From assembly GCF_042477335.2 (NCBI RefSeq), contig NC_091255.1, forward strand, positions 33,334,501-33,398,500: a stretch of DNA of 64,000 bases. The letters run 5' to 3'. This stretch comes from Ovis canadensis (taxonomy: Eukaryota; Chordata; Mammalia; Artiodactyla; Bovidae). Below are positions 33,660-45,574 of this stretch, piece by piece. The translations under genes and the position numbers were made by a program. Under the pieces are notes generated by a model. It had not been told where the DNA came from. It was given only the letters and a program-made list of their open reading frames with translations, and ran no database searches. How positions within the stretch are numbered: position 1 is the stretch's first letter; each line of letters starts with the position of its first letter.

Positions 33660-34030
33660 TGTAAAACTCCCCAATGGTTATGCTTTGTCCTCAGGACAAA
33701 AGAAAAATCCTAACTCCCCTGGTGGACTGCTGTCTAAGGGGTTGCACAGAGTCGGACAAGACTGAAGTAACTTAGCACCAGCAGCAGTAACAGTGTTTAC
33801 AAACATCTTCTAGCCCTCAACTCTCTAGCCAACCTCATTTTTTGAAATTCCTTATAGTCGTTTTGCTCAGTTGCCATCCCCTTGTTCTGTCCCTTATTTT
33901 CCAGGCCTATGTACACAAACATTTCTTTCTCCCTATGAAATGCTCAATCCCCAGCTTCCCTTCCACTTATCCCCATCTCCTACTTATCCCCATCTCCTAA
34001 CCCCACTGCTACTGCCAGAGTATCTGTCTA
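33660..34030 (+). mobile_element. L2 3' region split by BOV-A2
   Basis: CTCCCCAATGGTTATGCTTT resumes after the SINE as TCTAGCCCTCAACTCTCTAG and GCTCAGTTGCCATCCCCTTG. Confidence 0.5.
33718..33795 (+). mobile_element. 5'-truncated BOV-A2 SINE
   Basis: GGTGGACTGCTGTCTAAGGG to AGCACCAGCAGCAG is the last 78 bases of BOV-A2. Confidence 0.9.
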
Positions 34031-34264
34031 GTTAATTCTTACTCTAGCTATTGACAATCCAAAATCTCTTCAATCCCAGAATAATTAAACCAAATGTGGC
34101 AATCTCATTCATCTTGCCAGTTACCGGGTAAGGAATGATGAAGCAACTTGATTCCAACAAATGAGACAAGAGTCTGCTGGAGAGCTTCCAGAAAAAAGGC
34201 TTTTCTACACTGGAATACATAAAAAATTACTTTTCCTACTTTTTTGACTTTAGCTCACTAAGGC

Positions 34265-34280
34265 TTTTTTTTTTTTTTTT
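34265..34280. repeat. T16 tract
   Basis: Sixteen Ts are followed by AATTTTAATTGGAGG, reminiscent of an extremely truncated antisense bovine L1 end. Confidence 0.6.
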
Positions 34281-34499
34281 AATTTTAATTGGAGGCTCTA
34301 TTCTTATTTCTATATAAGAAATACATAAAACACAAGCAGAAACTACTTTCACTTCTTCCTTTTCAGCATACTCTGAAATGCTCAAAACTGTTGTAACCAT
34401 TTTACTATCTCTGTCAAGAAAACAAATTTCCTTATTTTCTAAGACAGCTAAAATCAGATTTCTTTTGCTTATACTGGAAGCCTACTAATACAGTAACTA

Positions 34500-34780
34500 A
34501 CTCTTCAGTTCTCACTTTAGACATCTCCTCCTCTGGGAAAAATTCCCCAACACACTGAAAACCTGCCACAAGCCCAGTAAGTTCTCACCATATCCCAACA
34601 CCTCCCTCCATCATGGCTGTTCCCAAGTGTATTAAATAACTACGCAATGAGCAGCTTTGCCAACTAAATTGTAACCGCTTTGGAGCAGCACCTATTAACT
34701 GATTTAAGCCATGTTCGTAGCATCTAACATAAGAGTGCTCAAAAACATTAGGAAACAAAATGAATGAGTAGTGTAAATGC
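34500..34780 (+). mobile_element. L2 3' fragment
   Basis: CATCTCCTCCTCTGGGAAAA, TAAGAGTGCTCAAAAACATT and AATGAATGAGTAG follow the L2 3' end order. Confidence 0.6.
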
Positions 34781-36470
34781 CTACAATGCTTTATTTTTGA
34801 AACAATTCTAAATGGGAAGTTGCTAAAAGGGTTGGCCAACACTCAATAAATCTTAAACCCACTTCCTGCAGGCTTTATAAAGAATTTCATAACTTCCAGC
34901 ATGTGAGTTTTAGAAAAGGTCATTCATAAAAAGGAATCATATCCAGGTAAATTTGGATGATAATTATAAGGTCTGTCAATGGCATTAAGGCTTCATTGTT
35001 CACAGGATGTTCAAAGTATATTTGGCACTGAGGTTAAACTGTAGCCTGGGTGCAGTCAGTGCTCTCATCAGTAAGGGACAGTGAGGAAGTGGCAGCCTGT
35101 CAGCAACTCCAGAGGAGCTGCCACAAAGGTTTCTGTTATCCACGCCTCAGATAGACAGTCAGCACTTTTAAAATGTATATGAAAGGCCAGAAACAGGTTT
35201 TCATTGGTAGGAAGGATGGCCTGTTAATTAGTACAATGAGTATTAAAGTGTCTTTCTTTCCTGAAGCTGAAGGGACACAATATGTATATGGACCAGCTAG
35301 TAACATTTAGAGATGCTTGCCACCATCTCATGAAAAAAGTACAAAAATTATGTGAGGTCCTTAGAGATGGGAGGTCAAACCTGGATGCCTCACTCATTTT
35401 CTACTCAGACATTAGTTTAGAAGAACTTCTCTTGTTATCACACACCAACTTTAAGATTAACAAGATTCTGTCACTGGAATGTTGCTGTGTCTCCCTTGAA
35501 TAAACCTTCATGCAATGGGTTTTGATTTAGAAACCCAGAACAGAACCTCCTCAGGCTCAGAAGCCAGGCACAAGTATGATTTTGTGTGCAAAACTTGGTA
35601 AGAAATAATATTAAGGTTGTGGGGGAAGACCTCGAGGATAGCTTTCATTGACTACTGTTATCTACCAAACTATCACTGTAGAGTGACTAGATTGAGTTAT
35701 CTTAGCTTACAGCAATTACCAATGCAAATGTACCATTGGGAAATAAATCAGCAAAAATTTTGATCAGCAATAGTTGTGACAAAACCTAAATCATTTTTTT
35801 TCAGACCTTAGAAAACCTCCCAATCAATACTACAGCTCAACTGTGTATGTCATATACCAGTTTGCTCTGGTATAGAACTAGCTCTGAATTTTCTCTTCCA
35901 TCAGGTTGGGCAGGTGCAGAGGGGAGGCAAAGGAGTTACCATTCAGAACATCTAAAATAAAACTATTTCACTGTCAAAAAAAGAAGTCTTATGTATCCAA
36001 ATTCTTGCTGCTTAGTACCATCAAGGACCAAGGTTGAGTGACCAAGAATAGTTCCCAAGAAAGACCCTGCTATCCCTCAGTTGCATGGCTTTGAGAAGGT
36101 TGCTGCATTTTTTCCCAACACCTCAACTTCTATAAAAAGCATGCAACTTGTACTAGTCATTGACATCAGACAGTCATGATCCATCTTACAGAACATTAAA
36201 TATTAGTAAGTTTAAGTTGACCTGCAAACACATGGAACAGAAAATCAGACTGTGTGTGGTCTCTGAATCTAAAAATGTACTACATATATAAGAAATCCAT
36301 CTTTTCTTTGCTCTTTGATAACACCACACTCTGTTGTCTATCTTTGTATCAGTTAATAATGATTAATTAAAAGTGAGTAACAATCATTCTTGTAAACTGG
36401 GAAACTTCAGTTTGTCAAAATAGTTTATATTTCAATTATTAAAAGAGTTCCACTTGGATGTCAGTTCCAT
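34781..36470. other. Unannotated intron sequence left of exon 2
   Basis: It is largely unique-looking. A 73-codon open frame at 35282-35503 has no recognisable homology and no splice support. Confidence 0.4.
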
Positions 36471-36479
36471 TATACTTAC

Positions 36480-36582
36480 TAAAGTGTATCTGGAGGACCA
36501 ATAATAAGGACTTCCCATCGGTAGAGATCATTGTCATCTATTAAACCTGCTGAAAAGCCTTCCACTGGATTTTTGTTGAGCT
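36480..36582 (-). CDS. UBE2G1: UBE2G1 exon 2 (residues 16-50)
   Basis: This 103-base exon reads from the last two bases of Glu16 through Leu17-Asn-Lys-Asn-Pro to Tyr50, whose codon is split with exon 3. The acceptor AG is at 36583-36584 behind a pyrimidine-rich tract, and the donor is GTAAGTA starting at 36479. It encodes the N-terminal part of the E2 fold: the end of helix 1, the first beta strands (DLYRWEVLIIGPPDT) and the turn before the next exon. The translation matches the known mammalian protein at every residue I can recall. Exon 1 would supply residues 1-15 plus one base of codon 16 and must lie beyond 64000. Confidence 0.96.
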
Positions 36583-36834
36583 CTGTGGAAAAAGAATAGT
36601 TTTATAAAAAATTTTAAGTACAAAATCTTCACCCAACATTCATTACAGAACATTAAAAATTCTAAACTATTAAATGAATACACCTGGACCCATTAGCAAA
36701 ATGCTACCTGATGTCAAAACCTTTCCATTTCTATAACACAAGGAAGCAATGGGTAAAGCAAGCTATCCAGAAGATCAACTTCTACCTCCCTTTTCCATCT
36801 ACCCTGGTTTCCAGCAAGGTTCCTACCATTCTAA

Positions 36835-36965
36835 GGAGCTCTCTGGTGGCATACAGGTATAGTGGGTCAGAGAGCTTATTAAAATGCAGTTGGCAGACTC
36901 ATCCCTCAGAGATTCTGGTTCAGAGGAAAATCAAACCAGTGTTTCTGATAATTCTTATGGTATGG
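36835..36965 (+). mobile_element. hAT-Charlie (MER5A-like) fragment
   Basis: GAGAGCTTATTAAAATGCAG and TCAGAGATTCTGGTTCAGAG fit the MER5A interior. Confidence 0.55.
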
Positions 36966-37494
36966 TCTTTAGGGTCTTTGGCCTTTCCGAAATACCAATA
37001 GAGTGCCTGGTACCTTTTCACTGGAACTCACTATATAACCAATCTTAATTTATACTAGTAATTATGTATCTGCATGACTAAGTGCTCTGCATTCTTGGGG
37101 ATACACGTCTACAGCTGGTGTCCATGTGTGGCCCAACAGACTCTTTGAGCACACAGAGAAGACAGACTCCATCTGTCCCGCCTGTGCATGTCGAACCTTT
37201 CGCTGGTCACAGTTTCCAGCATTCGGGAATGGCTTAAGAATAATAGCTGGAGCACAGAGACAACACTAGCAACATGAGATTTTCCTCTTCCAGAGACAGT
37301 GCTCTAGCATGGATAGAGAATGATAGGGGCTGGGGATAAGAACAAAGGCAAAGAACTAGTGAGGTGGGGGGATACAGGCCATGAGGGCCCCTGAGAGGGG
37401 CAGGTGAGAAAGAGGGCAGAGTCTGAACAGTTCCTGGAGACACAGGGCTTAATAAAGTAATGACCCATCGATGGTGGGCATCATGTTAGGATTT

Positions 37495-37640
37495 TTAAGA
37501 AAGCTCTAACAAGATATAATTGACATTCAGTAAATTGTAGGCATTTAAATTATATAATTTCTTACACACTGATATATGTACACAGCTGTGAAGCCATCAC
37601 CACTATCACGATTAAGTGTGTATGTGTTGTGTATAAATAC
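37495..37640 (-). mobile_element. L1 3'UTR fragment, antisense
   Basis: AAGATATAATTGACATTCAG, ACACAGCTGTGAAGCCATCA and CCACTATCACGATTAAG are typical. Confidence 0.7.
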
Positions 37641-38779
37641 ATGAATCACCAACAAGAGGTGCTAGTTGGCTCAAACTGAGGAGAGAGGACAAAGCGCACA
37701 GGAGAGCAGCTGAGAGAAGCTGCTGGGCAGCCGAACAGGGCTGTAATCCTCACATAAATCCTGCCATCGTCCTCAAGGAGCTTGGTCCCATGGTAAGCAA
37801 GTGCAACACAACTCAGCGTGCTATAAAAAACTGAACAAAGCGTGTTATTAACTGAGAAGAAAATATTTAATTTTTTGAGGAATCAGAGGTGTTTATTTCA
37901 ACAACTAAGATTTAACACCTCAGCATGCCAGTGAAACCCAGAGAGAGCCAGAAGTGAAAGTTTATTTACACTTAAACATGAATGGCTTCTTTTCTCAAAA
38001 TCTGAGGGAAGTTCTTTTTTTTTAATTTCTAAGTCTAATATTTTTGCCTAACTGGAAAGCAGACTTTTATAAATAGTTTTAAATCAGTACCGTGTTGCAA
38101 AATATAAGAAATGCAGTTTTACTTTTAAACAGCCATTGTAAGACATTCTTTAAATACTGAAAATGCAAAGAAGCTGTATTTCAATCTGGTTATTTTATTT
38201 ATGAATGCAAACATTCATGAGTGTCAATATGCTGCAGACATTCTGGAAAAGATCTGCAAGTCCCAGTTTTACTGTCAACTGAGGGGCGAGCAGAGCATCG
38301 ACAATCGCAATCTGCACCGGTAATTTCTACACTGAGTTATCTCATTTCTAACCTTTCTCTGGACAAACACTAGTATATTACTCAGACCATTTTCTCCAAC
38401 AATAGCTGTAAGAGTCTTGCAGAGATTTTATAATTTATCCAGAAATCACCTAGTTATTGAATCTTGCATTAGAAGTCCAGTGGAATTTTATAAACATAGG
38501 TGGTTAAATTCTTAAATAAGCATATATGGTCAAAACTACCTTTGAAAACGTCCTTATCTATAAAGTATATGATTGCTTCTCGTTATATATTTCATCAATA
38601 CACAAGTTCTATAAAAGTCTTCTACATGTTCTTTGCATTCTTCTCTTCTACAGGAGTGACTGTACTGCTTGTTTCATTAAGTAATACAAGTAATGCTGAA
38701 AGATCCCCACCCATCTCGGTTTTGTCATGGTTTCTGCCCCTTGCATGGCTCCTCATAGCCTAGATCCATGGGCATTTAA

Positions 38780-38975
38780 CAGATTTAATCTACCTATAGA
38801 GGCCAGCCATTATCATACTTTTCATGAATACTTCCTTCAAGGTCCAATTCAAGTACCATATTCCTCCTCCACGAGGCCTTCCCTAAATAACTTACCAAAT
38901 AATCTTGTCTTCTGCTAAATTCCTATTAATCCTACTTTTAGTCTGTAGTGCATTCCCTGGCACTTGACTATTAAC
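38780..38975 (+). mobile_element. L2 3' fragment
   Basis: TTCAAGGTCCAATTCAAGTA and CCACGAGGCCTTCCCTAAAT are clear L2 phrases. Confidence 0.65.
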
Positions 38976-39589
38976 TCCTGATTCTCACAGAAGTAAAAAG
39001 ACGATTACAGTGTGTATTAAATGGCCCAACATCAGTACAGGAATTTGGAGGGGCACAAAGAAGAGCACAATATAATCAAAAAGAGACAAAAGGGCTTCTA
39101 AGAAGAGAAGAGATATCTGAAATACGACGAAGGATTTGGGAGGAGTAACAGCAAGGCTTAGACAGAAGAATATATCCTATATATACTACAAAAATCTGAA
39201 ATATGGAGATCAGCATGGCGGCAGAGGGCTGCAACACACCACGTAGCTGAAGCTAGACAGAATGTCAGAAGGAGGACAGCAAAGGGCCTTTATAAGCCTT
39301 GTGAGTTTAGATGTTACCCAGAGAACAACTTTTGTTTGCGTTTTATTTTGCTTTCTTTTTAAAACAAAGAGGTCATCTCATGAAATTTACTTTTTCAAAA
39401 ACCAGTCTCTCAGAATGTGAAAAGTATGTGATAGAGTAAGGCCATGTGATGACAAAGAAGCCAAAAAAGGAAAGGAGGCTATTAAAGTAATCCTGGAAAG
39501 TGTATCTTTAGTATATAGTAGTGGGAATAATGATGGAAAAACATGGATACGAAGGAGGCAGAATCAACCAAACAAGATTGGTGATATAG

Positions 39590-40211
39590 GGAGTTTAAAA
39601 AGTCAATAACAATACATAACTCCTCAAAAAGTTTATAAGCATAGTTACCACATAACCCAGTAATTACACTTCTAGGTATATCCCCAAGAAAAATGAAAAC
39701 ATTTATTCACAAAGGAATTTATACTCAAATGTTTTATACTGCAGCATAGTCAAAAAGTAGAATCCAAATGTCCATCAATGAATGAATAAACAAAATATAA
39801 CATACATACATACAATGGAATATAATCAAGCCATAAGAAAAGGAATTAGGTGCTGATACACGCTACAACTAGCTACAACTTTGATTGTGGCATGTTGGTT
39901 CTCAATGAACTTCAAGAACATCAAGCTAAGCGAAAGAAATCAGACACATAAGGCCACATACCCTATGATTCCTTTCATATCTACAAATCCAGAGACAGAA
40001 AGCAAAATGGGGGGTGGGGTGGGCACTGAGTGCAGTTACTGAATGAGTCTGGGCGTTTTGTGGGGTGACGAAAGCGTTCTGAAACTGAAGAGAGTAAGAG
40101 TGGCTGCATGACACTGTGAATCCCACTGAACTGTACACTTTAAAATGGCTTCATGTTATCTGAGTTTCATGTTATCTGAGTTTCAGCTCAATTGTTTAAA
40201 ATGACAAATAG
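39590..40211 (+). mobile_element. L1 3' fragment inside L2
   Basis: CCACATAACCCAGTAATTAC, GTCCATCAATGAATGAATAA, TACAATGGAATATAATCAAG and CTGAACTGTACACTTTAAAA run in order. A 16-base unit (TCATGTTATCTGAGTT) is tandemly doubled at 40151-40182. Confidence 0.85.
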
Positions 40212-40233
40212 AAAAAAAAAATAAAAAAAAAAA
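40212..40233. repeat. A-rich insert between 15-base direct repeats
   Basis: Twenty-two bases, all A except one T, sit between two copies of TAAAATGACAAATAG (40197-40211 and 40234-40248). Confidence 0.8.
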
Positions 40234-40557
40234 TAAAATGACAAATAGAGGTTTCTATGCAGAGAAACTGAGTAGGAGTCTATTCTTTTTCTGAAATGGG
40301 AATTATAATAAAGACGTGCTGAATTTAGAGGGAGGGAAAGAAATGATAGGTTTGGTTTTGTATACCTATGGGACATAAATACATTGTTTCCAAAAGAAAT
40401 TTCAGCTAGAGACCTGGGGGTTATCACAATATTGCTGATAACTGACGCCATAATACTGATGGTATCACCCAAGGATGAGTCTAAGTGTGAACTGTGGAAT
40501 CTAACTGAAGGAATTCTAGAAAATACCAATATCAGGGGGATTTAAAAAGAAACAGCT

Positions 40558-40654
40558 TCTGGAGTCTGCCCTGGCTGCAGACCCAGGAAATGTGCTTCTG
40601 GAAATGTATAGAAATAATAAAGCCATGGTGTGTTTGTGGGAAAAAAAAAAAAAA
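40558..40654 (+). pseudogene. Tiny processed retrocopy with poly(A) and TSD
   Basis: An 83-base body ends in an A14 tract. It contains AATAAA (40616-40621) about 20 bases before the tract. AAAAGAAACAGCT flanks it at 40545-40557 and 40651-40663. The target TTT|AAAAA fits L1-mediated priming. The body is the last 83 bases of an mRNA I cannot identify. Confidence 0.85.
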
Positions 40655-41249
40655 GAAACAGCTACAAATATGACAGAAGTAGGAAGAAAACCAGGAAAAA
40701 GCTAGATCAAAGAAGCCAAATAAGATGCATTCCAAGGAGAAAGTTGCCAACAATAAATACACGCTGTTTAGGAAAGAGGAGGCCTAAATTCAGTCTACTG
40801 CATTCAATTCAAAGAATGGCAAGGCTGCCCTGGGCATAGGTACTTTCAGTGTAATTGTAAAGCCATGCAGACAACACTCAATTGACAAAAAGAAGGTGAA
40901 GTAAAAAATGCAGGTTGAAATTTTCTCTAGAAGTTTGTGATGAAAAGTGTAGTAGCCATATGTAGATGAAATTCCAGTGAAATTCCATTTTAAAATCCCC
41001 TTTTTAAAATGGGAAAGGCCAAGGAAAGATGTTTAAACAGGCTACTACATTTAAATGCTAACAGATACCTCATACTGTATTTGAATACAAATACAAATAA
41101 ATAATAAAGTCGGCTGAAAAAAAAAAGATGCAGATTTATTTTTTAACAGACTTTTAGTTGGAGGTGGCTTCCTAAGCAGAACACAAAACTCAACAGTCAG
41201 AACATACTACAATACACAAGGTATTTTAAATTCACTAGAGCAATTAAGT

Positions 41250-41825
41250 TTAAATACAAATGAGAGACTGGGAGAGAATATTTACAGTACAATAGGTAAA
41301 AGTCTAATATCCCTAATACAAATAGATTTCCTGTTAATCAAAAGAAAGGGGAAACATGCAAAGGGTAAAAATACAATGAGGGGAAATGGAAATTGCTAAC
41401 ATACACAAAAATCTATCCTGCTTAAGACAAATATTTAAACCAAGAAGTGTATATGCCTGAGTTTCTACTTAGATTCCTAAGATATTACAGAGAAGTTTTA
41501 AATGTGAAAAAGATAATGATACTTTTTTTCTGGATGCTACCTGGACATGAGTAAAGTTGGAAACAGCTAGAAAGAGCTCTCTTTTTCTCATATCACAAAT
41601 GCTCAGACAAAATTTTAAAGTTTTAAAGCAGGCAAAACTAATCAGTAACATTAGAAATCAGGACAACAGTCACCTTTTCTTCTTTTTCTTTCAATGGGGG
41701 AATGAGTGGTATATGGAAAGAAGAAAGAAAGAGATTCTGGGATGCTAGTAATGGCGTGCTGTACATAATATTTATGCATTTTTCTTTGTGTATATTATAC
41801 TTCAATTTCTAAAACTCAGTAAATC
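41250..41825 (+). mobile_element. Possible old L1 fragment
   Basis: AAAAGTCTAATATCCCTAAT and flanks resemble L1 ORF2; the end ATTATACTTCAATTTCTAAA resembles a 3' end. Confidence 0.4.
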
Positions 41826-41829
41826 CCAA

Positions 41830-44505
41830 AGTATTGCTGATTGCTAAATGAGAGTTATGTATGCATGCTGTGAATCTGGAAATCACTGAGGGCCAAAATG
41901 GTCTACAAACCGTGAATTAAAAATGAAACCAAGGACAAAGTAATGTCCTTGAAAATAATGATTTAGATAGGTATAAGCAGTGGAAAATAAAGCATGAGCA
42001 GGCTTGCTATGATATAATCATTATTCAAGAATAAGACTAAAAGAGAAAAAGGAAAACACATGAAAAGTAAAAACTCTTCAATCCTGAATTTGAATCAGAA
42101 GTATCCATATGAACTCACAATAAAGCTTTAAAAATGCAGAGCTCTGTCCACTAAAAAAGTCAAGAAAAATGACCAACTTTGCAGCAATGAGTGTCCCTAG
42201 TGCCCAGAATATAGTCTCCATATATGAGCTACACTTAAATGGAGCAGGACTCTTCAGAAAAATGGGTGATTCCAGGTCTGGGGCAGGAAGTGTTCCAGGC
42301 TCAACTTTCATATCAGATGAAAAGGAAGCCAGCAAGTAATACTATGGTCATGTTAAAAGGACTCAAACTGACTGATCCCAGTATAGGATGCTAATACACC
42401 ATTTTGTTATTTTGAAAACCACTTTTTTCCCTTAAAAAAAACACACACACACAAGATTTATTCTTCCTTTTCTCTACAAATAGCATTGTCAGGAAATCAA
42501 ACAGTAACTACTGTTTGATCAAATGAGGTATCTCTCCCTACAGAGACAGTCCAGTTAAAAAATGAAAACTTACTGAAACCTTGCCATTTTGTTATTTTAA
42601 CCTAGGCATTTTAGAAAGGACAAGCAGACATTAACATGCCTCCTGATAAATAAGCCACCACTTATGAAGTGATCTCACCTGACTCACAAACCAGAACCCC
42701 TAGACACAATTACCAATTTATAGAAAACACAGAGAAATATGTTTAAGAATATTCCCAAGATACAATTAGCAAAATCTATACTTTGGGAAATTCTAAAAGG
42801 CAAGGTTTAGAATCCTCAGTAAGAATACTGCAAGAAGCAACAAGAGAGAGGACTGAACTCAGACTTTTAAAACTGTATGACGCATGCACAGATTTAGAGG
42901 CTACTACATCTAACAATATTAAACTGTGTTAATTTTTCCAAGTGTGGTCATGCCGCATGGTTTTTTACTCCCTCTTTTTTAGGAGGTACAGAAATCTTTA
43001 GCGTTACTGAAACATTTACAGACAAATGATGATGGCATTTGGGTTGTGCTTCAAAATCACAAGGGAGTGGGCAGAGACAGATAAAACAAGACTGGTTGTG
43101 ACCAAGTAACTGCTGAGTCTAGGTAAGCACATGCAGGTTCACTGTACAGTCAGTCTCCTTTGGTGTTATTATATCCTTAAATTTTTTTCTCCATAAAAGT
43201 TTTTTTTCAAACGCTAAACAGTTTCAATGTAGTCTGAAATAATGGTTTACAATATTCTGTCAACCATGTGAAAATAAACCTTCACTGGGCTTTATCAAAA
43301 AGACAAGGTATCTCAGGATAACAACATTCAAAGGCCCAAGTACATGTCATTCTATACTTGGCTATTAAGAAAAAAATAACCTACTTTAATCGTAAATACA
43401 CTTTGCCAAGACCAATAGTTGACTAAGTTAAGTTACAAAGCCAAACATATTTATAGCGTAGCAATGACGTTCCTTTGTGTCTTGATGGTTGTGGTCTTCT
43501 GCTCCTGGGAATGTGCATTTCTGTCAAGGTTATTTATCTAACACACAGCTGGTTGTAAGGCGCATTTCTGCAAAGTGACTATTTTTACACTGGCTTCCGT
43601 TCAAACTGTTGAAGTCTCAGATAGAACCTTTTATCCAGACACTACCTAATTACTCCTAAGTACTGAGATGGTTTGTCAAAATAATTTTGACCTCATTATC
43701 AGATGAATAAATTGCCACATTACTTTAAAACACACATATCGCCAGAAAGCTAGTTACCAGAATTAACTGGGAAAATATCCCTGGTCTTGCAAACTTCCAT
43801 TAAGTAATCAATACTGAAAAAAGTAATGTTATCAGCAAACAACCAAAGGTTTGCTCATATTTCCTTTAAAGATTTTATAAATGCATCAGTTAAATCAACT
43901 TAACAGATTTCTGGTAAACTTTAAAAGTTTTCTTACAATTAGAATTTTTTTCTTTACACCATGTCCTAGGCTAGGGCTAGATAAGGCAAGCTGATTTCCT
44001 AATCAAAAACATTTTCAGCCTAGATGAATTTCTTTTACTGTGCCTCAAGCACATAAGGAATATGGAGCAGATGAGCAGAAGAGCCCAGACATCCTATCTT
44101 GCAAATATTCGGCAATATGCTTCTGAAAGGATTTGCTGGGCAGAATTCCGGACCACACTCCCTCCTAAAATAGCACTTCGGGAAGTTCTGCTACCTGCAA
44201 TGTTTCACCTTGCTTACATCCTCTTCAAACACTTATTATCTAAGGGCTCTTCAACAGTAGGCCCTAAATATGGCATTGCTTGTGCTTAAATACAGCAGCT
44301 GTCTCATATATCCCTGCCAAGATTTACTATGGCAGGAATTCCCCACAGGGCATAAATTGTTAGGCCCTGACACTACAACTATAGTCTATTGTTTTATATA
44401 AACTTCTCATTTATTTTTTAGAAATAAGCTGATAAAGACACGATGCAGAGGTGAGAGGAGAGGCATGTGAATTTCATCTCACAAGAGAAAACACAGGCCA
44501 CAGTT
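41830..44505. other. Unannotated intron sequence
   Basis: This is the longest stretch without a named repeat. A 24-base near-palindrome (arms 42496-42506 and 42509-42519) and a CA tract near 42440 are the only structures noted. Confidence 0.4.
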
Positions 44506-44509
44506 GGGC

Positions 44510-44715
44510 ACAGAGCATGGTATTATGTCAGTAACACCTGGGTTTGAATGCCAACTCTCTCACTATCCTTAGCGTCTTAAACACGTCATGACTCTTTTTT
44601 GAGTGTCCTTTTGCTCATCAGTAAAGTACAGTAAATCCCATGGCAGTGCTGCAGGACAGAGGAGCAATACTGCAAGACCGCCCCCTTAGAGTACAATAAA
44701 TGTCAAGTGTCTGTT
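44510..44715 (+). mobile_element. MIR SINE
   Basis: CACCTGGGTTTGAATGCCAA runs to AGAGTACAATAAATGTCAAG in MIR order. Confidence 0.7.
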
Positions 44716-45170
44716 TTTCTCCTTTAAAATTGCTCATTAGACTATAGGCTATAAAATGAATATAGTGTTCTTCAGAATCTCAAGAACAAGCCATACCTTA
44801 AGTACTTCTTTTGGGAAATACTACCTACCCCTGAATATCACACACAACTACTTGTTTTGCCGTTGCTTGTTCTGTACCAGTTTACTCTGTACACCATACT
44901 ACTGGGACATACAGATGAGTGAAGAATACCTGACACGCCAAGAGCATAAGATCTTACTGAGAACTTTTCAAATCGGCATTAAACAAAAGGAATTCCAATC
45001 CATGGGGCAGGCCCACAGCTCAGATCCCAAGGAGAAAGCAGATATGCGAAAATGAACAAAAGCAAGCAACAAGGAGAAAGGTCCTAACAGAATTCTAGTT
45101 CCTTAAACCTGGTACCACTCCTGCCCTCTTCTATAAATTAAGCATCAAATTTCCTGTTTTGTCTAAACTT

Positions 45171-45560
45171 CAGTTCAGTTGCTCAGTCGTGTCTGACTCT
45201 TTGCGACCCCATGGACTGCAACATGCCAGGCTTCCCTGTCCATCACCAACTGCCAGAGCTTGCTCAAACTCACATCCATCAAGTCGGGTGATGCCATCCA
45301 ACCATCTCATCCTCTGTCGTCCCCTTCTCCTCCTGCCTTCAATCTTTCCCAGCATCAGGGTCTTTTCCAGTGAGTCAGTTCTTTGCATCAGGTGGCCAAA
45401 GTATTGCAGCTTCAGCTTCAGCATCAGTCCTTCCAATGAATATTCAGGACTGACTCCCTTTAGGATTGAATGGCTCGATCTCCTCATAGTCCAACGGATT
45501 CAAGTCTTCTCCAACACCACAGTTCAAAAGCATCAATTCTTCGGCACTCAGCTTTCTTTA
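45171..45560 (-). mobile_element. BovB 3' fragment with 11-bp target duplication
   Basis: This is the terminal 390 bases of BovB, antisense, keeping the KLQYFGHLMQRTDSLEKTLM block. TGTCTAAACTT flanks it at 45160-45170 and 45561-45571. Confidence 0.93.
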
Positions 45561-45574
45561 TGTCTAAACTTACT

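Larger units (their letters stand above)
29306..36479 (-). other. UBE2G1: UBE2G1 intron 2
   Basis: GT (36479-36478) to AG (29307-29306), 7.2 kb. It contains L2, MIR and hAT fragments, a Bov-tA with target duplication, a dimer-headed Bov-tA, a 5'-truncated BOV-A2 and a strong CTCF-like motif. About 30640-31620 and 34860-36470 hold no repeat or exon I can identify. Confidence 0.9.
38990..40850 (-). mobile_element. Long antisense L2, interrupted by L1 and a retrocopy
   Basis: Antisense L2 coding-region sequence lies before the L1 (AAAGGGCCTTTATAAGCCTT, GGAGGCTATTAAAGTAATCC) and continues collinearly after it (GACCTGGGGGTTATCACAAT, GGAAGAAAACCAGGAAAAAG). It totals about 1.2 kb. Confidence 0.6.

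Noticed and set aside
44062..44289. 75-residue plus-strand open frame
   Set aside because: No motif, no repeat identity and no gene context; treated as chance.
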